Part shown: positions 1-5,494 of the stretch, in pieces | How the letters are laid out: each line of letters opens with the position of its first letter | How positions within the stretch are numbered: the first letter of the stretch is position 1 | Source: Bacteroidota bacterium | GTDB lineage: Bacteria > Bacteroidota > Bacteroidia > Chitinophagales > UBA8649 | DNA: 11,650 nucleotides | Assembly: GCA_003447535.1 (NCBI GenBank) | Contig: DLYY01000202.1 | Location: forward strand, 1 to 11,650 | Reading direction: 5' to 3' | Position numbers and translations under genes: made by a program | Notes under the pieces: generated by a model | Seen by the model: the letters and a program-made list of their open reading frames with translations, nothing else | Database searches by the model: none | What the model was told of the DNA's origin: nothing

Positions 1-321
1 ACCGGTAAGACCTTGTGGACCTTGTGGACCTTGTGGACCTTGAGCACCTGAACCGCTTATCGCTGTCCAAGTCGACCCATTATAGAAGTAAAAACCGACC
101 GTTCCATCAGTTTGGAAAATCATCAGACCTGTAGCAGGTGAAGAAATAGCATCACGCTGTATTTCGTTCATGCGAGGAATAAGTAATCCTCCGTCAGTAG
201 CTGATACATCGAGCTTTGCAGAGTTATCGGGGGAAGAAGTTCCTACACCTACATTCTGGGCGTAGACACCCATTGTGCAGAAAACACTTGAAAAAAAGAG
301 AATGATTAATAGACGGTTCAT
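1..321 (-). CDS. Secreted protein with collagen-like Gly-Pro-Gln repeats (5' part only)
   Basis: The open frame starts at an ATG (bases 321-319) and runs off the left edge, so 107 N-terminal residues are visible. Residues 1-22 form a signal peptide (hydrophobic core, ending VYAQ). They are followed by NVGVGTSSPDNSAKLDVSA and then GGLLIPRMNEIQRDAI, a leader very common in Bacteroidota surface proteins. Next is a segment rich in aromatic and small residues (FYFYNGSTWTAI), then Gly-Ala-Gln and repeated Gly-Pro-Gln triplets to the window edge. Such proteins are exported and probably form extended or fibre-like surface structures; often a peptidase/chaperone-type or sorting domain follows, but that part is not visible. 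It lies downstream of pnuC on the same strand, behind a terminator, so it probably has its own promoter. The exact role is unknown. Confidence 0.85.
   Translation of the reverse strand, partial: MNRLLIILFFSSVFCTMGVYAQNVGVGTSSPDNSAKLDVSATDGGLLIPRMNEIQRDAISSPATGLMIFQTDGTVGFYFYNGSTWTAISGSGAQGPQGPQGPQGLTG
10..42 (-). repeat. Tandem 9-bp repeat encoding Gly-Pro-Gln triplets
   Basis: The unit accttgtgg (plus strand) occurs three times in perfect tandem at 10-18, 19-27 and 28-36, followed by a partial copy (accttg, 37-42). Read on the minus strand each unit encodes one Gly-Pro-Gln triplet. Copy number could change by slippage in whole triplets without breaking the frame. The array may extend with variants beyond the left edge. 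Confidence 0.85.
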
Positions 322-368
322 TTTTTATATTTGAAATTTTAAGATAATAAATTATACGATTTTAAGGG

Positions 369-402
369 TATAAAAAATGATAGAGAACGCCTAGCTCTCT
401 AT
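369..402 (-). terminator. Rho-independent terminator of pnuC
   Basis: On the minus strand the arm ATAGAGA (402-396) pairs with TCTCTAT (386-380) across a short loop, and is followed by CATTTTTTATA. The stem overlaps the pnuC stop codon (401-399). It separates pnuC from the collagen-like gene downstream. Confidence 0.65.
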
Positions 403-962
403 TGCCTATTCCATTGACGTAGACCAACAAAACTCATAATCAAGTATACACCCATTAATCCAGCATAAAAAGTAGCACCTCGGTCAATGTATAGGCCAAT
501 GGAGACACCATTGAGAAATATCCAATAATGCCATGCTTCTAAATACCTTTTGGCTTCTAACCAGGTTGCCAGCAGACCAAAGACAGAAGTAAAGCTGTCT
601 AAAAAAGGACGTGGTGAATCCGTTAATATCCGCATCAGGTAACCTGTTCCAATACTGAGCACTAATCCAACACAAGAAAGGACCATTACAACCCTTAAGG
701 ATATCCTTCTAATAACCACTTTAGCTCCTTGATTTGCAGACCAAGACCACCACCCATATAAGCCAAATAACGCATACAGGACATATAACCCTGATTCGGC
801 ATACAGCTTTAGTTCCCCAAAAAGCAATACACTGAATATGCACTGAGCCACACCAAAGAACCACCCAATGCGCTGCCGACGGATAATGCAAATAATAAAG
901 GCCAACCCTAAAATCACCGCAGAAGCCTCCAAAAAACCAAGATAGGTTTGGAGATAGTCCAT
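399..962 (-). CDS. pnuC: PnuC-family vitamin (nicotinamide riboside or thiamine) transporter
   Basis: From the ATG at 962 this gives 187 residues, a normal PnuC length. It is an integral inner-membrane protein with about seven hydrophobic segments. PnuC hallmarks are YGWWSW at residues 69-74 and the C-terminal block EAWHYWIFLNGVSIGLY (about 142-158) followed by a final helix ending near G-x-x-x-W. PnuC proteins are facilitators whose substrate is trapped by intracellular phosphorylation. The substrate may be nicotinamide riboside; Bacteroidota also have PnuC-like thiamine carriers (PnuT), and sequence reading alone does not decide. In-frame ATGs also exist at 989, 983 and 1013. The one at 989 lies 5 bases after a minus-strand TACCTTTA element and could be a leaderless start, giving nine extra residues. 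It is transcribed divergently from the ankyrin gene. A NadR-like kinase, the expected partner, is encoded at 10761-11297. No TPP riboswitch is visible upstream of pnuC itself. Confidence 0.88.
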   Translation of the reverse strand: MDYLQTYLGFLEASAVILGLAFIICIIRRQRIGWFFGVAQCIFSVLLFGELKLYAESGLYVLYALFGLYGWWSWSANQGAKVVIRRISLRVVMVLSCVGLVLSIGTGYLMRILTDSPRPFLDSFTSVFGLLATWLEAKRYLEAWHYWIFLNGVSIGLYIDRGATFYAGLMGVYLIMSFVGLRQWNRQ

Positions 963-989
963 GATTACATAGAATTTAATCATTTCCAT

Positions 990-1002
990 TACCTTAAAGG
1001 TA
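990..1002. promoter_or_regulatory. Palindromic TACCTT-A-AAGGTA between pnuC and the ankyrin gene
   Basis: A 13-base inverted repeat (arms TACCTT and AAGGTA, one central A) fills the 39-bp divergent gap up to the ankyrin start. Each strand shows a match to the Bacteroidota -7 element TAnnTTTG, apart from the last base: TACCTTAA on plus (990-997) and TACCTTTA on minus (1002-995). The plus copy ends 4 bases before the ATG at 1002. I found no convincing -33 TTG at the usual 17-23-base distance on either strand. Assignment as face-to-face promoters is inference; an operator is the alternative. Confidence 0.4.
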
Positions 1003-1583
1003 TGAGAAATCAAATCCTTTGCGGTCTTGCAAGTCTTGTGCTTTTATTGTTGGCTACACCAATTTTTAGCCAGGCTATTACAGAGGATAGCAATAAGACT
1101 TCCGCATTGAGCACGCTGTTAAATGCCATTCGTCAAGATGACACCACAATCTTTGATAAAGTGCTGCCAACTATTGAGGATGTAGATGCAACTGATGAGC
1201 GCGGAAGTACAGCCCTTATTTTAGCTGCTTATTATAACCGACTATATATGTTGGATAAGTTATTGTATGCAGCAGCAGACCCTAATATAGGAGGCGCTAT
1301 GGGGAACCCAATCCACGGTGCGGCCTATAAAGGATCAACTGAGATTGTTAAACACCTTGTCTATCATGGAGCATCTCTTGATGTCACTGACAGCCAGGGT
1401 AGTACGCCACTACACTATGCCGTCCTTGGAAGCAATTGCGAGCTTGTAGAATTTCTGCTAGCAAGAGGAGGTCGATATGACATTGATGATAAATCCAATA
1501 TGACGGCAAGAGAATATGCAGACAAATTAGAGAACCCTTGCGTGATTTGTTTGTTTACTCCTTGTTCAGAATCAGACGAATAA
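1002..1583 (+). CDS. Exported ankyrin-repeat protein
   Basis: The frame is open from 948, but the ATG at 1002 gives an ideal signal peptide (residues 1-24, hydrophobic core, ending PIFSQ) and a 193-residue protein; the upstream extension would put 18 polar residues before it. Residues from about 65 to 165 form roughly three ankyrin repeats: GSTALILAA (68-76), NPIHGAA...EIVKHLVYHGA (102-124) and GSTPLHYAV...ELVEFLLARGG (133-157). A degenerate cap with NMTAREYAD follows. The C-terminus has a CVICLFTPC stretch with three cysteines. Ankyrin repeats are protein-binding scaffolds; the periplasmic or surface partner is unknown. The next gene starts 25 bp downstream on the same strand, so the two may be co-transcribed. 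There is no T9SS sorting domain. Confidence 0.85.
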   Translation: MRNQILCGLASLVLLLLATPIFSQAITEDSNKTSALSTLLNAIRQDDTTIFDKVLPTIEDVDATDERGSTALILAAYYNRLYMLDKLLYAAADPNIGGAMGNPIHGAAYKGSTEIVKHLVYHGASLDVTDSQGSTPLHYAVLGSNCELVEFLLARGGRYDIDDKSNMTAREYADKLENPCVICLFTPCSESDE

Positions 1584-1608
1584 CTCAAACATTTTAAATC
1601 ACGATATA

Positions 1609-3267
1609 ATGAGACATCTTATAACCCTATTTCTTGCCCTGAGTTTGACTACAACTGCCACACTTGCTCAGATTCTAACAGGTAGCGTTTCCAACCTCGG
1701 CAACGAAAACATCGACTTAACCGTTGTCGTAGATGTGGCCAATAACTCCGTAACCCTCACTATGGAAGGACCTAACAGTAAATGGTTCGGCGTAGGGTTT
1801 GGGAGTTCCAACATGTCAGGGGCCTATACCATGCATGTCTCAGCCACTCCTTTTCAGATGAATGAGCGCGCCCATGGAGGAAATGGCGCCGGCGCCGGCT
1901 TATCCAGCTCAGGAGCGGTAACCAGTGATGCTACTTCAGGTAGTCGTAGAACCGTGAGCTTTACAAGACCACGAGTCGGGCCAAGCAACAACTATTACAC
2001 CTTCCCTAATGCGGCAGGAACTATCCCTATTATTTGGGCAAATGGTAACAGCATATCCTATGGATACCATGGAGGCAATCGAGGAAATACCGTCATAACG
2101 CTAAGCGAGCCATGCCCACCAGCCTCAGATGAAACGCTTCCAGTAATTAGCATTTGTGATGGTCAAGCCGTGGATGTATTTGGCACCTCAGTAAATTTCT
2201 CAGGGTTGTTTACCGATACCATTCTCTCCACAACTGGATGTGATAGTGTCATCCAATACCAGGAAGTTATCGCCAGCTCTTCAAGCGCGATTACTGACTT
2301 AGGTACAATTGCAATTTGCCAAGGAGAATCCACAACGATCTTTGGAAATAGCGAAAACACAACAGGAATATACCGGGACACACAGACCAATAGTGCTGGA
2401 TGCGATAGTGTCATTCAAGTGGAGTTGGTCGTTAATCCAACCTATGATCTTAGCGAGACCGTGCAAATCTGTAGTGGGGATGATTACACCTTCCCTGACG
2501 GCAGTACACAAACAAATATCACGACTTTAATAACGTATACAAGTAGCCTAAGTACAGGAGCAAGTTGCGACAGTCTTATTACAACGACTATTACCCCGCT
2601 ATCGGCTATTACCTCTGATGTGATGGAGGAAGTCTGTTTTGGAAGTGATTATGTCACAGCTGATGTTAACCTCACCAACCTAACTGCTGACACTACGTTA
2701 GACCGTACCTACCTAGCAAGTGCAGGTTGTGACTCTACAGTCACGTATACTATTATGGTCTTTGAACAAGCGGTATCCATCTCAGCCAACGCAGAGAATA
2801 CTGAGGCCACTATTGATCCAATCATAGGTATCCCTGTACAGTGGCAGTGGTTTGACTGTGCATCCAATACCGCGATCTCAGGAGAGGATATGGGAAACTA
2901 TGGTATTCCATCGGATGTAACGAGTATTGAAGTTTCCGTACAAGGTTTATTCCCAATTGGAAATGACACTTGTGTTGCTGTATCCAATTGCGTTATGCTT
3001 CTGAATGATACTTCGACCTCGATTGCCGAGCTATCCGCTATTGGAGTCCAAGTATTCCCTAATCCAAGCATTGCTAATCTATCCATTCTCAATAAGGAAG
3101 GAAAATTATTAGACGTAACCATCACGAATATGATTGGCCAGGTATTCTTTCAAGGGGTATCCAACGAAAGCATTCTTATCAATACATCAACTTGGAGTGA
3201 GGGTGTCTATGGCGTTACCCTGAAAGTTGACGGAGTGCGTCAGAGCCTACAAGTGATCAAGCGCTAA
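1609..3267 (+). CDS. Secreted DOMON-like / GCDS-repeat protein with T9SS sorting domain
   Basis: This is a 552-residue protein. Residues 1-21 are a signal peptide ending TLAQ. Residues about 22-169 resemble a DOMON-type beta-sandwich: the WFGVGFGSSNMSGAYTMHVS block and the later PIIWANG / YGYHGGNRG block fit the family pattern. DOMON domains bind haem or sugars; the ligand here is not known. Residues 183 to about 380 hold four tandem modules, each with an early Cys-x-Gly/Phe-Gly segment and a closing (G/S)CDS motif; the closing cysteines are at 211, 265, 320 and 374, a period of 54-55 residues. A linker region follows, then a type A T9SS C-terminal domain (about 477-552) with FPNP at 483-486, MIGQVFF and ...GVYGVTLKVDG...QVIKR. 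The protein is therefore expected to cross the outer membrane and become attached to or released from the surface. A strong hairpin lies downstream. Repeat copies are diverged at DNA level. Confidence 0.82.
   Translation: MRHLITLFLALSLTTTATLAQILTGSVSNLGNENIDLTVVVDVANNSVTLTMEGPNSKWFGVGFGSSNMSGAYTMHVSATPFQMNERAHGGNGAGAGLSSSGAVTSDATSGSRRTVSFTRPRVGPSNNYYTFPNAAGTIPIIWANGNSISYGYHGGNRGNTVITLSEPCPPASDETLPVISICDGQAVDVFGTSVNFSGLFTDTILSTTGCDSVIQYQEVIASSSSAITDLGTIAICQGESTTIFGNSENTTGIYRDTQTNSAGCDSVIQVELVVNPTYDLSETVQICSGDDYTFPDGSTQTNITTLITYTSSLSTGASCDSLITTTITPLSAITSDVMEEVCFGSDYVTADVNLTNLTADTTLDRTYLASAGCDSTVTYTIMVFEQAVSISANAENTEATIDPIIGIPVQWQWFDCASNTAISGEDMGNYGIPSDVTSIEVSVQGLFPIGNDTCVAVSNCVMLLNDTSTSIAELSAIGVQVFPNPSIANLSILNKEGKLLDVTITNMIGQVFFQGVSNESILINTSTWSEGVYGVTLKVDGVRQSLQVIKR
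2155..2748 (+). repeat. Four tandem ~54-residue GCDS modules (protein-level repeat)
   Basis: Within the 552-residue secreted protein the motif (G/S)CDS(V/L/T) recurs with its cysteine codons at 2239, 2401, 2566 and 2728, spaced 162, 165 and 162 bases apart. Each module starts with a matching cysteine (for example ICDGQ and ICQGE), suggesting one Cys pair per module. Such modules are widespread in Bacteroidota adhesin-like proteins and probably act as stalk or spacer domains. Confidence 0.7.
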
Positions 3268-3303
3268 ACGAGAGCACTAACCATTATCAAAACGTTGTAA
3301 TGT

Positions 3304-3337
3304 ACAAAGGGGCGGCATATGCCGCCCCTTTGTTGTA
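3304..3337 (+). terminator. Strong hairpin terminator after the 552-residue gene
   Basis: Bases 3304-3333 form a perfect 30-bp palindrome centred on CATATG, with a GGGGCGGC/GCCGCCCC core. The stem end is T-rich (CCCCTTTGTTGT), although the T-tract is interrupted. It begins about 36 bases after the stop codon at 3267. It probably ends the 1002-3267 transcript and isolates the next gene. Confidence 0.75.
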
Positions 3338-3415
3338 TCTAGGCTCAAAACTTTTTTTGTATATGTTGTAACCTTTCTTGTAACGAAGTCGTATATCCTA
3401 CCAAAGCACTTAGTT

Positions 3416-3841
3416 ATGAAAGCAATAATCACAATAATCGCTCTTGCTGCCACTACGGTCAGCTACGCTCAGTTTAATGATGTTGATTACTTCGATATCT
3501 CAGAAAATAGAGCTACTGAAAACACTAATATGCCTGCCTACCAAGAAGTTGATCTTCGCGTAGAAGCAGTGCGAGGAGAAAATGAAGGAATCGATATTGC
3601 TGCCTTCGATGCTCCTGAATCGAACTACGTAAGAATCCAGTTGAATGAAGCTCAAGAAAACGAAGTTTTTGTACGAATGCGCACACTAAAAGGTGATCTC
3701 GTCCATGAGCAAATCCTTGACCAAGAAAATAATGCATTGCGCCTCGATATGAGTTTGATTGCCGATGGGCACTACACCCTCGACATCGAAAACCAAAACA
3801 ATGCCGCTACTAGCACCTACTACGTATCCAAAGTATACTAG
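3416..3841 (+). CDS. Small exported protein with CTD-like beta-sandwich
   Basis: This 141-residue protein has a signal peptide at residues 1-19 (MKAIITIIALAATTVSYAQ). A polar acidic segment follows (about 20-68). The C-terminal half (about 70-141) resembles the T9SS C-terminal sorting fold or a DUF3244-like sandwich: alternating strands VRIQL, VFVRMRTLKGDLVHEQ, LRLDMSLIADGHYTLDIE and YYVSKVY. The (D/G)G-x-Y-x-L turn is typical of these domains, but the usual PNP motif at the start is missing. It may be a minimal T9SS cargo or a stand-alone periplasmic domain; I do not recognise a named family. The gene has its own terminator immediately after it and a terminator before it, so it is probably monocistronic. 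Confidence 0.75.
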   Translation: MKAIITIIALAATTVSYAQFNDVDYFDISENRATENTNMPAYQEVDLRVEAVRGENEGIDIAAFDAPESNYVRIQLNEAQENEVFVRMRTLKGDLVHEQILDQENNALRLDMSLIADGHYTLDIENQNNAATSTYYVSKVY

Positions 3842-3882
3842 TATTTAGTAGAAAAGATTAAAGTGTTTCATAGTCGTGTTTC

Positions 3883-3912
3883 GGCCATCTCAGTGAGATG
3901 GCCTTTTTTTTT
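3883..3912 (+). terminator. Rho-independent terminator after the small exported protein
   Basis: GGCCATCT (3883-3890) pairs with AGATGGCC (3896-3903) around a 5-base loop, followed by nine consecutive T (3904-3912). This is a textbook intrinsic terminator 42 bases after the stop codon at 3841. Confidence 0.9.
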
Positions 3913-3943
3913 GCCAAAAGATCAATCGATGACTTCCAGGTTT

Positions 3944-3951
3944 TACCTTTA
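3944..3951 (+). promoter_or_regulatory. Candidate -7 element TACCTTTA, 4 bases before the start codon
   Basis: TACCTTTA matches the Bacteroidota -7 consensus TAnnTTTG except for the final base. It ends 4 bases before the ATG at 3956. A start site at the normal distance would fall on or next to the ATG, giving a leaderless or nearly leaderless transcript. No clear TTG lies 17-23 bases upstream. Confidence 0.4.
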
Positions 3952-3955
3952 ACGT

Positions 3956-5125
3956 ATGAAACTATACAAAACGCTTTTTCTTGTCATTTTCCTGGCTATT
4001 GGGATGATCGCTCACGCTCAAAGCCCCTTCGATATCTTGTTTGTTGACGATGAGGAATTAAAAGAGAATCCCGTACTCAATGAAACGGCTTTGGATCTGG
4101 TCAATGTGTATCTCGTGGATTCGACCTATAAAAGACGTTCTGAGCGCCATCGACTCTTTATGGTTGGTGCTATTATAAGAATCTTTGGATACCGATGGCA
4201 GACCATCGATCGCCGTAGAATAAAGTTTGTGGGAACAATAAATAGCGAGCGCATTCCAGGTAGAGACAGTGATCGCTTTACAGAATACGATGTGAATTAC
4301 GACATCTATCCCCATCTCCCCCACTACATCGATGTAGCGCTTGAAGGATGGCAGGCACGATTAACGAAATTCAAAGGACGAAAAGCTGTGCCCGAAGACA
4401 ATCGAGATGAACCACCATATACTGCGCCTGACAGCACGACCGATCTCACCAAGTTTCGTCTGCATAGCGAGCTAACGCCCCCTGTCGACAGCCGTGACGC
4501 GCTCAATGCCTTCTTCTACCCTACTGTAGCGCCAATGCGCCTTGCACGGCATCCTAACTTTTTAGAGTCCAAACCCAGTGTTGGCGTATATGGCAACTTT
4601 GTACTCGACTGCAACCATCGTTGTCATCCCGAGATTCACCCTTATGAAGTGCTTTGGTGGCTCGACGTTAACCGAAATCAAGGTCAGCTAGACGTTTATG
4701 AGAAGACCTGGCATGTAGGCCTTCTGCGCGATGTAAGCAATCGCTTTAAGCATTGGTCATCCTCACCGCGTACAGGTGAAATCTCCATTCCTTTTGTATT
4801 TAAAATGGACAATCGTGCCAACGTTATTGAATGGGACCACCAAGTCTTTAATGGATTTAGCAACGAAGGGTTTGCTACACTAAAAATCGATAACAATCTC
4901 TCCTACCTCGATGTTACCGAACAAAAGCATGAATTGCTCAATGGGGAATACCTCACCATTCAAACAAATGGCTCGATCTTAGGAGGTGGGATTGCCTATT
5001 ACCTATCCGATATAGCCACCGAAGAGCGCGCCGATGGAAGATATGTTACGGGATACCTGAACATCCCCATGTCGATTAAGGATGTCTATACAGCCGAGCT
5101 TCGGATGCGCGAAATGCGGATGTAA
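3956..5125 (+). CDS. Exported protein of unknown function with D-x2-H-x4-EIHP motif
   Basis: This is a 389-residue protein. Residues 1-22 are a signal peptide ending MIAHAQ. I do not recognise a named family. Conserved-looking blocks are YGNFVLD (about 212-218) running into DCNHRCHPEIHP (218-229), then EVLWWLDV, and WHVGLLRDVSNRFKHW followed by a GEISIPFVF strand. The Asp218, His221, Cys219/Cys223, His224, Glu226 and His228 cluster could bind a metal or form an active site, but this is inference. The N-terminal third is basic and charged (KRRSERHR, DRRRIKF). No T9SS domain is present, so it is probably periplasmic or bound to the outer membrane. It is monocistronic: a terminator lies upstream and a convergent gene starts its stop codon 2 bases after this one. 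Confidence 0.8.
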   Translation: MKLYKTLFLVIFLAIGMIAHAQSPFDILFVDDEELKENPVLNETALDLVNVYLVDSTYKRRSERHRLFMVGAIIRIFGYRWQTIDRRRIKFVGTINSERIPGRDSDRFTEYDVNYDIYPHLPHYIDVALEGWQARLTKFKGRKAVPEDNRDEPPYTAPDSTTDLTKFRLHSELTPPVDSRDALNAFFYPTVAPMRLARHPNFLESKPSVGVYGNFVLDCNHRCHPEIHPYEVLWWLDVNRNQGQLDVYEKTWHVGLLRDVSNRFKHWSSSPRTGEISIPFVFKMDNRANVIEWDHQVFNGFSNEGFATLKIDNNLSYLDVTEQKHELLNGEYLTIQTNGSILGGGIAYYLSDIATEERADGRYVTGYLNIPMSIKDVYTAELRMREMRM

Positions 5126-5127
5126 GT

Positions 5128-5394
5128 CTACCGCTTACTAATCTTATTATTGGATATGCTTCGTTGGCGGCTACACTTAAACCTAAGGGCTTCGGACTGA
5201 AGGCGGTGTTTTGTTTTTCGTCCTTGAACGCGTTTGCGCCACATGCGAAAAGAAGAAGGCTTCATTTCACGCCTCATCAAATTGATCACCTCTTTTTCTA
5301 AAAGACCAAATTGGACTTTAATAGCATCAAAAGACGTTCGGTCTTCCCATGCCATTTCAATGATTCGATCGATATCGCGTTCAGAACGTTCCAT
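5128..5394 (-). CDS. TIGR03643 / DUF2805 family protein
   Basis: The protein matches the short Bacteroidota and cyanobacterial TIGR03643 family. From the ATG at 5394 it is 88 residues: an N-terminal helix-turn-helix-like part (DIDRIIEMAWEDRTSFDAIKVQFGL, then EKEVINLMRREMKPSSFRMWRKRV) and a basic tail ending QRSISNNKISKR. The family function is not established; the composition and layout suggest a small nucleic-acid-binding protein. An in-frame ATG at 5463 would add 23 residues (MPNFVAEF...). I prefer 5394 because family members normally start just before the E/D-I-D-R-I-I-E helix, and because 5463 reaches almost into the promoter of the divergent esterase gene. Its stop lies 2 bases from the stop of the upstream plus-strand gene (convergent). 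Confidence 0.88.
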   Translation of the reverse strand: MERSERDIDRIIEMAWEDRTSFDAIKVQFGLLEKEVINLMRREMKPSSFRMWRKRVQGRKTKHRLQSEALRFKCSRQRSISNNKISKR

Positions 5395-5482
5395 ATAGAG
5401 GTAACCTTTTAATAGCTCAAATCGTTCAGATATCTTGGCAAATTCAGCCACAAAATTTGGCACTTTCTTTGTGCATTTAACG

Positions 5483-5490
5483 TATCTTAA
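5483..5490 (+). promoter_or_regulatory. Candidate -7 element TATCTTAA, 4 bases before the esterase start
   Basis: TATCTTAA resembles TAnnTTTG and ends exactly 4 bases before the ATG at 5495, the same spacing as at 1002 and 3956. A TTTG at 5456-5459 lies 23 bases upstream, at the edge of the accepted -33/-7 spacing. The decamer TTTAACGTAT just before it (5476-5485) also occurs at 3948-3957. Confidence 0.4.
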
Positions 5491-5494
5491 AACT

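Noticed and set aside
10..42. Short direct repeats as a possible CRISPR array
   Set aside because: The units are 9 bp, directly adjacent without spacers, and encode collagen-like triplets in an open frame.
948..1001. Longer N-terminus for the ankyrin gene starting at 948
   Set aside because: It would overlap the pnuC start, place 18 polar residues ahead of a standard signal peptide, and include the palindromic promoter element.
3304..3333. Perfect 30-bp palindrome as a transposon end, recombination site or operator
   Set aside because: It lies just after a stop codon in a non-coding gap, has a GC-rich stem with T-rich 3' flank, and has no second copy or direct repeats nearby; a terminator explains it.
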